Source: JAZGGS01 sp963714405
GTDB taxonomy: Bacteria; Bacteroidota; Ignavibacteria; Ignavibacteriales; Ignavibacteriaceae
Assembly (NCBI GenBank): GCA_963714405.1
Contig: CAVQOH010000002.1
Span: 682,001 to 746,000, forward strand
Length of the DNA: 64,000 nucleotides
Direction of reading: 5' to 3'
The notes under the pieces are model-generated. The model made no database searches and was not told where the DNA came from. It saw only the letters and a list, made by a program, of their open reading frames with translations. Both the position numbers and the translations under genes were made by a program. Shown in pieces: positions 19,823-28,395 of this stretch. How positions within the stretch are numbered: the first letter of the stretch is position 1; every line of letters begins with the position of its first letter.

Positions 19823-20181
19823 TTACTTGGTTGTTGCTCGATCTAAATCAAGTGAAACTTTTTCAATTATACCGCCTTTATTTAGTATGAAGTTGACGGT
19901 GCTTGTTGTTATAATCTATCATAGTTAGATAACCCAAATAAACTTGCTCTCCTTCCCAAACCAGGAATGTATTTCCTTTTGTGTCTGCAATAAATGCACC
20001 TTCAGGAATTAGTGGCTAGAAATTTTGCTCCTTGTACATCTAAAAGCTCGTCTATATTTGGAGGAATTTCATTTCTAATTAACGGATAGAATGCATCATA
20101 AATTGGACCAGTGCTAAGGTTGTTTTCAATAAATTCTGCTGGTGCAAACCTGTTATCAGAGGAATAATAGACCGGCTGCAT
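19823..20181 (-). pseudogene. PilP-position inner-membrane pilus assembly gene, two frameshifts
   Basis: From ATG 20181, which overlaps the pilO end by 26 bases, the frame reads MQPVYYSSDNRFAPAEF and on to a stop near 20012. The adjacent frame continues as PLIPEGAFIADTKGN and VWEGEQVYLGYLTMIDYN. After a second shift near 19903, STVNFILNKGGIIEKV leads to a TAA at 19823-19825. The repaired product would have about 118 residues with beta-rich text (WEGEQVYLGY) resembling PilP-type or GspC-type homology-region proteins that link PilNO to the secretin. No Cys lipobox is visible. The call as PilP rests on gene order. No unbroken frame spans it. Confidence 0.55.
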
Positions 20182-20707
20182 TCATTTCGAAACTGACAAG
20201 AAAAAGCGGAAGCCCTTCTGTATCCGTTCTAATTAGGTTACCTAAAGTGAAATAGGTTACTTTTTTAAGTTCTTTGCTTTGTTCGATGGCATAAATTAAT
20301 TTATAAACATCGTTAAAATATCCACTTCCGGTGAGTTTGTATTCATAAACGAAAAATTCTTTGTCCCGTTTTTGTTCTATAAACTCAACATTAACCTGGG
20401 TATCATCAGAAAAGCCTGATAGGATATTATTAATAAAATTGTAGAACTTTATTGATGAAAGATTCTGAGGAATGTTGAATTCTCTAGAGGAAAGAATAGA
20501 ATCAAGAATTGCAGAGCGCTTTAGAAGATTCTCGTATCTAATTCTAAGCTCCTCAGGATCATATACGTTTGCATTTAACTCTTCAAGTTTTTCCTCTTTT
20601 TCAGAAATTTTGCCTTGCTGAAAAACAAAAATATAGATGCCTCCAGCAATCAGTATGAGTAAAAGCAAACCTAAAAGTCCGAGTGTACTTCTGATCTTTT
20701 TATTCAT
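20156..20707 (-). CDS. pilO: PilO-like inner-membrane pilus alignment protein
   Basis: The protein has 183 residues. One N-terminal membrane helix (LGLLGLLLLILIAGGIYIFV, about 8-28) is followed by a coiled coil (about 30-70) and a ferredoxin-like alpha/beta periplasmic domain, the PilO plan. PilO pairs with PilN below the secretin. Its start overlaps the end of the PilM-PilN fusion gene by 8 bases and its end overlaps the PilP-position gene, so it is translationally coupled in the operon. Primary sequence similarity is weak, so the call rests on architecture plus position. Confidence 0.7.
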   Translation of the reverse strand: MNKKIRSTLGLLGLLLLILIAGGIYIFVFQQGKISEKEEKLEELNANVYDPEELRIRYENLLKRSAILDSILSSREFNIPQNLSSIKFYNFINNILSGFSDDTQVNVEFIEQKRDKEFFVYEYKLTGSGYFNDVYKLIYAIEQSKELKKVTYFTLGNLIRTDTEGLPLFLVSFEMNAAGLLFL

Positions 20708-22247
20708 TTTTCTTCGGATAACTTGATAGATTAAAATTTAAATTAAATTTGTACGCATTTCTTTCTCTCAGCATTTCGTAAAACATGCTTTTAAGAGTTG
20801 CTGATTCAATTGAGTAAGCAAAATCCGTAAGAACACTTCGCTGTAACGAGTAGCCTTCGGATAAAACCATATCTTCTTCGCCCCTCGTTAACCTTGAAAG
20901 CCACAAGCTCTTTTTCTCACCACAAAATCCGGAGATTTCTTTCAATACTTCTTTCCAAACGCCGGTTCCTACAGTTGCAGAATCAAGAATTGCCTGCGTT
21001 TGATCAAAGCTGCTAATTTTTCCTTCAATCTCTGCAATTCTCCCCAAAACTTCCTGGTTTTGTCTCATCAATATCGTTTTTTGTGTAACCTCATCTTCAA
21101 GTACACGTATTTTTCTATTATTATCCAGTACTTTTTGAGTGATCAAAAATGCAACCAGAAAAAGAAGTGGAAGCATTAGATATCCATGCCATCCAAACTG
21201 AAAAACTTTTTGCTCTTCCTTAACGTATTTAGGTAAAATGTTTATACCTTTATGTTCTTGCTGCTGCTCATCATAATAATCTGTTGCAACAGAAACCGGT
21301 ATAGTAAAGGAAGAAAATTTTTCCCTGGTTTCTTCATCAAGATCAGAAAGATCCAGATCATCAAACACTAACCTACTAACGTTGGCTTCGGGAAAAGTTC
21401 CATAAAAGGAAAGAATCAGATTTTCTGAGTCATCTTCACCGCACACTATAATATTATCGAGTGCAGAAATTCCTCCATTCTCCATTTCAAGCAATATCTT
21501 GGAAAAGTATACATCATATGTATGAAGATTTTGTGTACCTATATCCAGCGTTGTGCCGATATGCTTAAGTCTTCTGCCCTGTAAAAATATAAGCTTGCTG
21601 TACTCTTTGCCTATATAAACAATAAGCGAGTTATCATCCGGGAAAAACTTTTTGCGCTTTGCAACATAATAAGCCAGCGAAAGATCCGAACTTTTAATAG
21701 TTGGGATTTTATAATGCCTCTTATGGTGCTGCTGGGCAATAGTGTTTACAAGATTTATGCAAGCTACCTCCCCAACAATAAAAACAGAGAGTAAGGATTT
21801 ATCTGCAAGTTCAACATAATCCAAACTTTGCTTGTCAACGTTTATATTCTTGGAGTCAAGAATTTCATTAACAATTTCCTGTTTTAGCTTTGCTTCATTG
21901 GGTGGCCGCTGCCCTTCAAACTGATGATAATAGATTCCTGGTTCAGTAAGTGCAGGCACAAAGCTGTACTTGGATAAATTGAGGTCTTTAAGCGCCTCAT
22001 TTATTTCGGAGAGACTTGATGAATCAAGATCTCCTTCAATCGAAGCAGTTTCGTCTATCCCTTCAATATCAAGGGAATCTCCCTCAACACTAAAACTGGA
22101 AGATTCTGCTTCTAAATCGGTTGATGAAGGTAAAATACTAACTGATGATGTTCTAAGAACTTTTATCTTAGAGCTGTCTTTTTCCTTAGTAACAACAGCC
22201 AGTTTTGTATCATTTCCTTCACAATATAAACAAACAAGAGGTTTCAT
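20700..22247 (-). CDS. PilM-PilN fusion-like pilus assembly protein
   Basis: The protein has 515 residues. The N-terminal part (about 1-330) is PilM-like actin fold: LVCLYCEGNDTKLAVV resembles a phosphate-1 motif and VYIGKEYSKLIFL a phosphate-2 region. An acidic Ser/Glu-rich insert lies at about 40-80. A membrane helix (LMLPLLFLVAFLITQKVL, about 353-370) is followed by a coiled coil and a PilN-like domain to the end. In most type IV pilus systems PilM (cytosolic) and PilN (membrane) are separate; here one chain carries both, as GspL does in type II secretion. Start and PilT stop overlap by 4 bases; the end overlaps the pilO start. Confidence 0.72.
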   Translation of the reverse strand: MKPLVCLYCEGNDTKLAVVTKEKDSSKIKVLRTSSVSILPSSTDLEAESSSFSVEGDSLDIEGIDETASIEGDLDSSSLSEINEALKDLNLSKYSFVPALTEPGIYYHQFEGQRPPNEAKLKQEIVNEILDSKNINVDKQSLDYVELADKSLLSVFIVGEVACINLVNTIAQQHHKRHYKIPTIKSSDLSLAYYVAKRKKFFPDDNSLIVYIGKEYSKLIFLQGRRLKHIGTTLDIGTQNLHTYDVYFSKILLEMENGGISALDNIIVCGEDDSENLILSFYGTFPEANVSRLVFDDLDLSDLDEETREKFSSFTIPVSVATDYYDEQQQEHKGINILPKYVKEEQKVFQFGWHGYLMLPLLFLVAFLITQKVLDNNRKIRVLEDEVTQKTILMRQNQEVLGRIAEIEGKISSFDQTQAILDSATVGTGVWKEVLKEISGFCGEKKSLWLSRLTRGEEDMVLSEGYSLQRSVLTDFAYSIESATLKSMFYEMLRERNAYKFNLNFNLSSYPKKNE

Positions 22248-23473
22248 TTTGCTGTTAATAATTGTTGAATTCTTGTCTTATTATTGGCGTAAGTTATTGC
22301 AGCTTCAAGCGAAATTCTTTTCTGCAAATACAGCCGTTTTAAATCCTGTTCCATTGTAAGCATTCCTTGCTGACCACCCTGGTTAATCATCATGTAAATT
22401 TCGCCGACATTATTATTTTTAATAGCGGCTTTAACACTTGGTGTAACAAGTAATACTTCCTTTGCTAAAACTCTTTTTCCATCCAAGCTTGGTACAAGTT
22501 TTTGTGAAACCACAGATACAAGAACATCTGCAAGACGATTACGCACTCTATCTTGCTCGGTTGGGTGAACTTCTGCAATTATTCTATCAATAGATTCCAT
22601 TGCAGATGATGTGTGTAATGTCGAAAATACTTTATGGCCTGTATCTGTAACTTCAAGCGCTGCCATAATTGTATCCGGGTCTCTCATTTCACCAATGATT
22701 ATAATGTCGGGATCCTGTCGTAATGACTGGATAACACCTTCTTTAAAGGATAATACATCTCTTCCTACTTCTCTGTGCTTAATAAGCGAAATGTTTGAGG
22801 TATGTACATATTCAATTGGTGCCGCAACTATTACAATATGTGCAGGATCGAACCGGTTATGATGATCCACTATTGAATCCAGAGTAGTGGATTTACCTGA
22901 ACCAGTAATACCAGTAATTAGAGTTAATCCAAATTTTATATAGTTATGGCTAAGATGTTTTATTGCATTCTGGTGAAACTCTAAGGATGAAAGCGGGCGA
23001 ATAGTAGTGTTTATCGCCCTCATATTTAGTGCAAGTGTATCAAGATCGAAATATGCATCAGCTCTAAATCTTACATTAATTTTTCTTCGTTCATAAAAAT
23101 ATGTGTAACTAAAATCCAGATTTCTTGTTGTACCCAGGTATTTCTTCTGATTTTCATTTAACATATTACAAATTACCAATGCTGATTCATCATCTGAAAA
23201 CTGTGGTAAATCTTTTACTCTTTCCTTTTTACCATGAATTCTCATCCATACGTATCCTTCATTTCCATGTCCTCCAATTTCAATATCAGAAGCATCTCTT
23301 TCAATCATAGATGTTAGTACTTTGTTCACAAATTTTCTAAGCACAAGTTTATCATCATCCTTCATTTGATGGCAATTCTCAACCACGAATAACGTGCGAT
23401 CAATTCCCATCAACGCTTCAGGTATTGTAGAGCAAAACTCTTGTATTATTCTTTTTTCTTCCGTTATTATCAC
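22244..23473 (-). CDS. pilT: PilT-type retraction/secretion ATPase
   Basis: The protein has 409 residues. After an N-terminal region of about 60 residues there is the PilT N-domain, Walker A in GITGSGKSTTLD (about 200), the Asp box with Glu residues, Walker B IIIIGEMRDPDT and the His box FSTLHTSSAMES, all intact. The cysteine pairs of PilB/GspE are absent and the chain is short, which supports PilT rather than PilB. These hexameric ATPases power pilus retraction. It is 213 bases downstream of the broken pilB and overlaps the PilM-PilN gene by 4 bases. Unlike pilB and pilC, its frame is undamaged. Confidence 0.88.
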   Translation of the reverse strand: MIITEEKRIIQEFCSTIPEALMGIDRTLFVVENCHQMKDDDKLVLRKFVNKVLTSMIERDASDIEIGGHGNEGYVWMRIHGKKERVKDLPQFSDDESALVICNMLNENQKKYLGTTRNLDFSYTYFYERRKINVRFRADAYFDLDTLALNMRAINTTIRPLSSLEFHQNAIKHLSHNYIKFGLTLITGITGSGKSTTLDSIVDHHNRFDPAHIVIVAAPIEYVHTSNISLIKHREVGRDVLSFKEGVIQSLRQDPDIIIIGEMRDPDTIMAALEVTDTGHKVFSTLHTSSAMESIDRIIAEVHPTEQDRVRNRLADVLVSVVSQKLVPSLDGKRVLAKEVLLVTPSVKAAIKNNNVGEIYMMINQGGQQGMLTMEQDLKRLYLQKRISLEAAITYANNKTRIQQLLTAK

Positions 23474-23686
23474 AATACTATTTTCAATATTCTAATTATT
23501 AGCTTTTTGTAAAATGTTTCTCTTTTCAACTTTGCGCAAATAATTAACATTCTTTAAATGCACAACTTTAATAAATTTTTTTAATCCCTTGTAATATAAG
23601 AAATTATCTTTATCTGTAAAAAATTTTTACTGTAATTATTTTTCTCAACCAGCACCACCTGGGCTAATATATTTTATATATTAAAA

Positions 23687-25482
23687 CTACTCTTCTGTTG
23701 TGGCAGATAGAACTTCTTCAATAGTTGTTAATCCTAACTTAACTTTTTCTAATCCGGATTCCCTAAGATTTATTGAACCATCGATCTTTGCTTGAACTCT
23801 TAATTTTTCCTCATCAACTTCGGATCCTGATTTAACAATTAGCTGTCTGATTTCTTTTGTAAAGTATAAGGTTTCATGAATTGCCATTCTTCCTTTATAA
23901 CCAGATCCTGCGCAATCATCACATCCAACTGCCTTGTATACTGTTTGGTCTCTCCAATCCGCTATTTTTATTCCTGCTGCTTCCATAAGAACTTCATCAA
24001 AATTTGCCTGTTTTTTCTTACACTTTGGGCATAGTGATCTAATCAACCTCTGTGCCACTATAAGATTAATTGCGTAAGCTATTAAAAATGGCTCTATTCC
24101 CATTTTAAACAATCTTGCAACCGCACTTGGGGCATCATTCGTATGTAATGTTGAAAATGTTAAGTGACCGGTATTGGCAAGTTTAATTGCTGTTTCAGCA
24201 GTTTCTTTATCTCTCATCTCACCAACCAGTACAATATCAGGATCATGACGGAGTATTGATCTGATTGCCTGCTCAAAGTTCATTCTATAACCAATTTTTA
24301 ACTGTCTTGCACCTTCTATTACATATTCCACAGGATCTTCAACTGTTAATACGTTTACTTCAGGTGTTAATTACCTGATAAAGTGCTGCAACAAGAGTAG
24401 TACTTTTACCACTACCGGTAGGACCGGTTAAAATTACCATTCCCTGCGGTTGATTTATAGCTTTTACAAAATTTTTTCTTGCAATTCCAGTAAGCCCAAG
24501 TTTATCAAGATCTTTAATAACTTTTCTATCATCCAGAATTCTTATTACAATACTTTCAAATTTATTTTTAAGTTCTGTACCTACCATTGGTAGAACAGAA
24601 ACCCTGAATCTAATAACATGACCATCTATTTCTCTTTGGACAAATCCATCCTGAGCTCTTTCCCTTTCAAAACGATCCATCCCTTTACCGCGATCTTTAA
24701 CAACAGCAATAACTGCTTCCGGCGAGGTGTTTTCCTGTGAATGCCAAAGTCTTAAACTGCCATCAATTCTAAAATAAATATCGGTTTTATCAGCCGAACG
24801 AGGAATAAAGTGAATATCACTTGCACCTTTTCTAACACCTTCAAGCAGTGCACCTTCAACAAGATTTATTAAAGCACTTTTGTTTATTTCGGCATCAAGT
24901 TCTTCTTCATTTAAGTTGCCCTCATCCTGCTCAATTTCAAAAAGATCTTCATCTCCATCCTGAAGTGCTTTAAGGTAAAAGATTTTCAGGTGGTAGTATT
25001 TTTTCAATTAGGTGCTCATAATCTTTAATTTTTATAAATATTACTTCATACTTTTTCGCATTAAGCCCAAAGGCAACTCTTGGAATATTTCTATCAGTTG
25101 GATCAACTGCGGCAATTATTAGTTTATCTTTAATTCGTTCATCGTACATAAATGGAATTATTTTATGGCGTAGCATTAATTCCTTTAATGAATCTTCGGC
25201 TTCATCAATAATATTTTTAATTTTTTCTAATCCTATCTTCTGGAATTAAATCTGGAGAGGTATCAAGTTCTCTAAACGCATAAAGAATTGCAACTTCTCT
25301 AAAAATTACATCGTGATCAAATCCAAAATCCTGAACAAGAATTTGTGCAAGGTTACGCTTAACTTTTCTTTTATCATTATTTTTGTGTTAATTGCCTTTT
25401 CAAGCATCGCAACATCAATTATCCCCTTCTTAAAAAGGAGATAACCGATTTTATCTGTCATTTCAAGATTTGTTTCAATCAT
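23687..25482 (-). pseudogene. pilB: PilB/GspE-type assembly ATPase, about four frameshifts
   Basis: Reading across frames gives one PilB-like chain of about 598 residues starting MIETNLEMTDKIGYL (ATG 25482). Its parts are a T2SSE N-domain (LAQILVQDFGFDHDVI and IIAAVDPTDRNIPRVA), Walker A GPTGSGKSTT, the junction LTVEDPVEYV, Walker B DIVLVGEMRD, the His box STLHTNDAPSA and a zinc site (CPKC, CDDC). Frame changes lie near 25385, 25235, 24985 and 24362. Each is a one-base shift, with protein similarity continuing on both sides and no lost segment. As written, no functional ATPase can be made; either the gene has decayed recently or the sequence has indel errors. The enzyme would power pilus or pseudopilus assembly. 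Confidence 0.85.
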
Positions 25483-25505
25483 TAAGTACTTCTGTAACTT
25501 TCATT

Positions 25506-26857
25506 TTAATAGTTAACACCAGGTGTTTTAGGTCTAACCGTTGCTGTTTCTGCTGAAACTAGTGTTAATGCAATCATAATAACCATTATTACCATTGCTA
25601 TTACAACCTGAATAATTTCAATAAGGTTTTTTAACCTATAAACTGTTTCACTTTCATAATAATTTGCTAACTGTAAAGCAGTGTTTTTTATTGTACCAGA
25701 TTCTTCACCAGAATGAAGTCGTGAAAGAGCTGTTTCAGTAAACACACCTGAAGCTTCAAAAGCATCTGTAAGCTCCAACACCTTTTTTTAACATAAGTGG
25801 AATTGCAACAGTTTTTATTCTTTCTTCAAAATACCTGTTGCCGGTTGCTTCAGCAGCAATTCTTATAGGTTCAATACTTTCGGCAGATCCATGGTAAAGT
25901 GTGTAAAATACCCGGCAAAACACTTCAATTAAAGTTTTGTGAATTAACGGACCAATAACCGGTATTTTGAGCATGTACTGATCTGTCAATAGTCTCCCTT
26001 TTCTGTTCTGAGCAAATTGCCAAAGTGCAATGGGTGGAAGAAAAGTAACAATGCTTATAAGTAGTGGATTTGCGACTAAAAAATCACTAATATCTAAAGT
26101 AAATGCAGTCATCGGTGGAAGTTCGATACCAAATCGTACAAATAGTTTTGCTGTTTCCGGAAAAATATATCCCACGTAAAATAGATACTGCCAAAAATAA
26201 AACAAACATTGTAACGGCAGGTGTTATAAGTGCACTTCTTAAACTCTTTCTAAACTCCTGTCTTCTTTCAAGGAACTTAGCAGTTGCTTTATAAATTTCT
26301 GCCATGTTACCACTCTTAGAAGCCAGGCCGAGCATGTATGAAGTAAACTTTCCAAAAACTGTCTGGTATTTTAAAAATGTTGCTTCACTATCAGCACCTT
26401 TTTTAAGATCGTTATTAATTTCTTTTAGTGTATTTCTAAGTGTGGCATTTTGTGTATCATTAATAAGAAGAGTTAAGATTTCAGCATAAGACCAAGTTTC
26501 TGCTCCAACAGTTCTGCACTAATTTTTACAAAGGTTACAATTTCAGTATTGGGTGGTTTCTTCTGAAAATCCAGGAGTTTTTTATTTACCGATAAGAACT
26601 TTAAACCCAAGCCGTGCAAGAGCATCTTCAACTTCTTTTTTATTAAAAGCTTTTTGCTCACCTTTAATTGGTTTATCATTACCTTTTTTTACACGATATA
26701 AATAGGTAGATTTTTTTTGTATATCGTTTACTTTAAGCTTATTCTTATCCGCAAGGCGTTGTATCTTCTTTTTACCCTCACTTACAGAAATAGCTGATAA
26801 AGTACCGGTTATACTTTGCCCATTAAGCTTTTGCGCTGTAAATTTAAACTCAACCAC
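25506..26857 (-). pseudogene. pilC: PilC/GspF-type inner-membrane platform protein, about four frameshifts
   Basis: The repaired chain of about 450 residues starts MVEFKFTAQKLNGQSI. It continues through an N-terminal domain, then KPPNTEIVTFVKISAELL and SGNMAEIYKATAKFLERR (first T2SSF domain), a hydrophobic segment with FYVGYIFPETAKLF, and a second T2SSF domain with EASGVFTETALSRL and SGEESGTIKN. It ends in a membrane helix (VVIAMVIMVIMIALTLV). Shifts lie near 26580, 26488, 26183 and 25788; the last falls at a run of seven A. PilC forms the platform on which PilB acts. The gap to pilB is 23 bases. Both genes are broken in the same way, while PilT and later genes are intact. Confidence 0.85.
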
Positions 26858-26985
26858 TTTTTATCTCTTTGATTATTTGACTCGCATACTCTATATCAAA
26901 TATGATTCCACAATTATCTTGATTATCGTTTAAATTGTTAAAAATATTCTTCTAAAACAGGTAATATTTAGCATTTAAAAAAAGA

Positions 26986-27015
26986 AAGGGCTGTAAAAAT
27001 TACTTTACAGCCCTT
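26986..27015 (-). terminator. Terminator between the pilin pair and pilC
   Basis: A perfect 12-bp stem (aagggctgtaaa/tttacagccctt) with a six-base loop lies 23 bases past the stop of the second pilin-like gene. On the minus strand it is followed by TTCTTTTTTT. It would end most pilin transcripts and let only read-through reach pilC-pilB, which fits a high ratio of pilin to machinery. Confidence 0.85.
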
Positions 27016-27037
27016 AAAATGACGATTTAATTAATCG

Positions 27038-27421
27038 TTAGTTGTTTACGCTAACCGTGATAGTTGTTGGACTGACCACAGCTGTTGCACCAACCGGGTT
27101 TGTTCCATCGTTTCCTGTCTCTGTACCTAATCCTGGAATATTAACCGACTGAGCGTTTACACTTGCAGAATATGTACCATTAGCAGTTGAATCTAAACCA
27201 GTTGGTATTACCCACCCGGTAAATGTGTTGCCGCCGCCGCCCATTGAGGTTGGCTTTTTGTAGTACTGCTGTGCCATAGCTCCTAGGTTATTAAGATCTG
27301 ATATAACACCATCTCTGTTAGCATTAGTTGCATTTGCATTAAATAAATTAATACCTACTACAACCGCTATACCTACTATGATTACACCAAGAACGATTAA
27401 CAGAAGTTGTTGCTGACCCAT
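27038..27421 (-). CDS. Pilin-like protein with non-canonical N-terminus (paralogue 2)
   Basis: The protein has 127 residues. It begins MGQQQLLLIVLGVIIVGIAV, a hydrophobic helix of about 24 residues directly after the Gly, followed by a short helical stretch (NRDGVISDLNNLGAMAQQYY) and a small beta-rich, Gly/Thr/Asn-rich domain. This matches the plan of type IV pilins, but the leader is only MG and the usual Glu at mature position 5 is absent. A GGGGxTFTGW motif (about 62-71) is shared with the paralogue encoded immediately upstream. It is probably a structural subunit of the pilus-like fibre built by the downstream genes. ATG 27421 and strong similarity to the neighbour support the start. Confidence 0.78.
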   Translation of the reverse strand: MGQQQLLLIVLGVIIVGIAVVVGINLFNANATNANRDGVISDLNNLGAMAQQYYKKPTSMGGGGNTFTGWVIPTGLDSTANGTYSASVNAQSVNIPGLGTETGNDGTNPVGATAVVSPTTITVSVNN

Positions 27422-27491
27422 TTTGAGCTCCTATATTTGTTGGGAATAAGTTATTTAGTGTTTATTTGAATACTTAAAAGTATTTTTTCTC

Positions 27492-27872
27492 TTAGTTAAT
27501 TATTATCGAAGTTATTGTATTTGCCGTTACTGTTGTTTGCACTTTTATTGAATCATTACCAGTTACTACCTCAGTTCCCGTGCCAGTTATTACAACGTTG
27601 TTTGCTGTAACATTAGCTACATAAGAACCATTTTTAGTTGAAACCAACTGAGTTGGAATCTGCCAACCGGTAAAAGTTTTACCGCCGCCACCCATTTCTC
27701 TAGGCTTTTTGAAATAACTTATAGCAATTGTGGCAATATTTGAACATTCACTAACCAATAAATCTCTTTTACCATCGATAGCACTTGCTCTAAATAATCC
27801 TATTGATACAGCGATTGCTATGCCTACTATAATGATTGCTAAGATAATTAGCAGTAATTGTTGTTGTCCCAA
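27492..27872 (-). CDS. Pilin-like protein with non-canonical N-terminus (paralogue 1)
   Basis: The protein has 126 residues. It begins MGQQQLLLIILAIIIVGIAI when started at TTG 27872. No ATG is available upstream in frame near this point, and alignment with the tandem paralogue fixes the start. The rest parallels that protein: a helical stretch, ISYFKKPREMGGGGKTFTGW and a short beta-rich end. Apart from the N-terminal helix and the GGGG motif the two have diverged clearly, so this is an old duplication. It is the first gene of the pilus-like operon, with a 523-base upstream region that should hold the promoter. Confidence 0.75.
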   Translation of the reverse strand: MGQQQLLLIILAIIIVGIAIAVSIGLFRASAIDGKRDLLVSECSNIATIAISYFKKPREMGGGGKTFTGWQIPTQLVSTKNGSYVANVTANNVVITGTGTEVVTGNDSIKVQTTVTANTITSIIIN

Positions 27873-28395
27873 AATTTAAATTCTTGTTTTCATCTAATGC
27901 ATAACACATATAAAAAAATATGCCATTCAAAAAAGATTAGTTTTAATGTGTAAAAAGTGAGTTTTGGTAAATAGCTTATAACTTAGGTAAATATTACGGG
28001 TAATTGTTTCAATGAATAGAATGTAGCTTTGAGAGCTAAAAAGCAATATAATTAAGTTTTATTGGATTATTAAAACTTAATCTATAGGAATATTCTTCTC
28101 CCATCAAAGTTATATATATAAAAACCTGGATTAAGCAATTTTTCGCATTTTAACCTGTTAAACTCAAGCCGAAATGACGAAATTGGGCAATTATTACCGG
28201 TAAAAATCTATTTTATAAGCAAATTCAACTGAAATTTATTTTCTCGCTCGAAGCAATAAATGAACAAATAAGAGATTACTGTAGAGAATAAGGTTTCATC
28301 AAAATTACTATAATCACATACTATGTTACTATGTAAAGTAATTGTTACTGTTTTTGTGGTTGGGTGAGAAGCAGGGTTGCCAAAATTGACGGCGC
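27873..28395 (-). other. 523-base gap upstream of the pilin pair
   Basis: The sequence is AT-rich and lies between the end of aspS and the first pilin-like gene, both on the minus strand. I see no convincing gene, terminator hairpin or tRNA. It presumably carries the pilin promoter. I looked for a sigma-54 GG-N10-GC element on the minus strand and found none with correct spacing. Confidence 0.4.

Noticed and set aside
27873..28395. Sigma-54 promoter before the pilin pair
   Set aside because: The nearest GG...GC pair (around 28370, minus strand) has wrong spacing and lies about 500 bases from the start.
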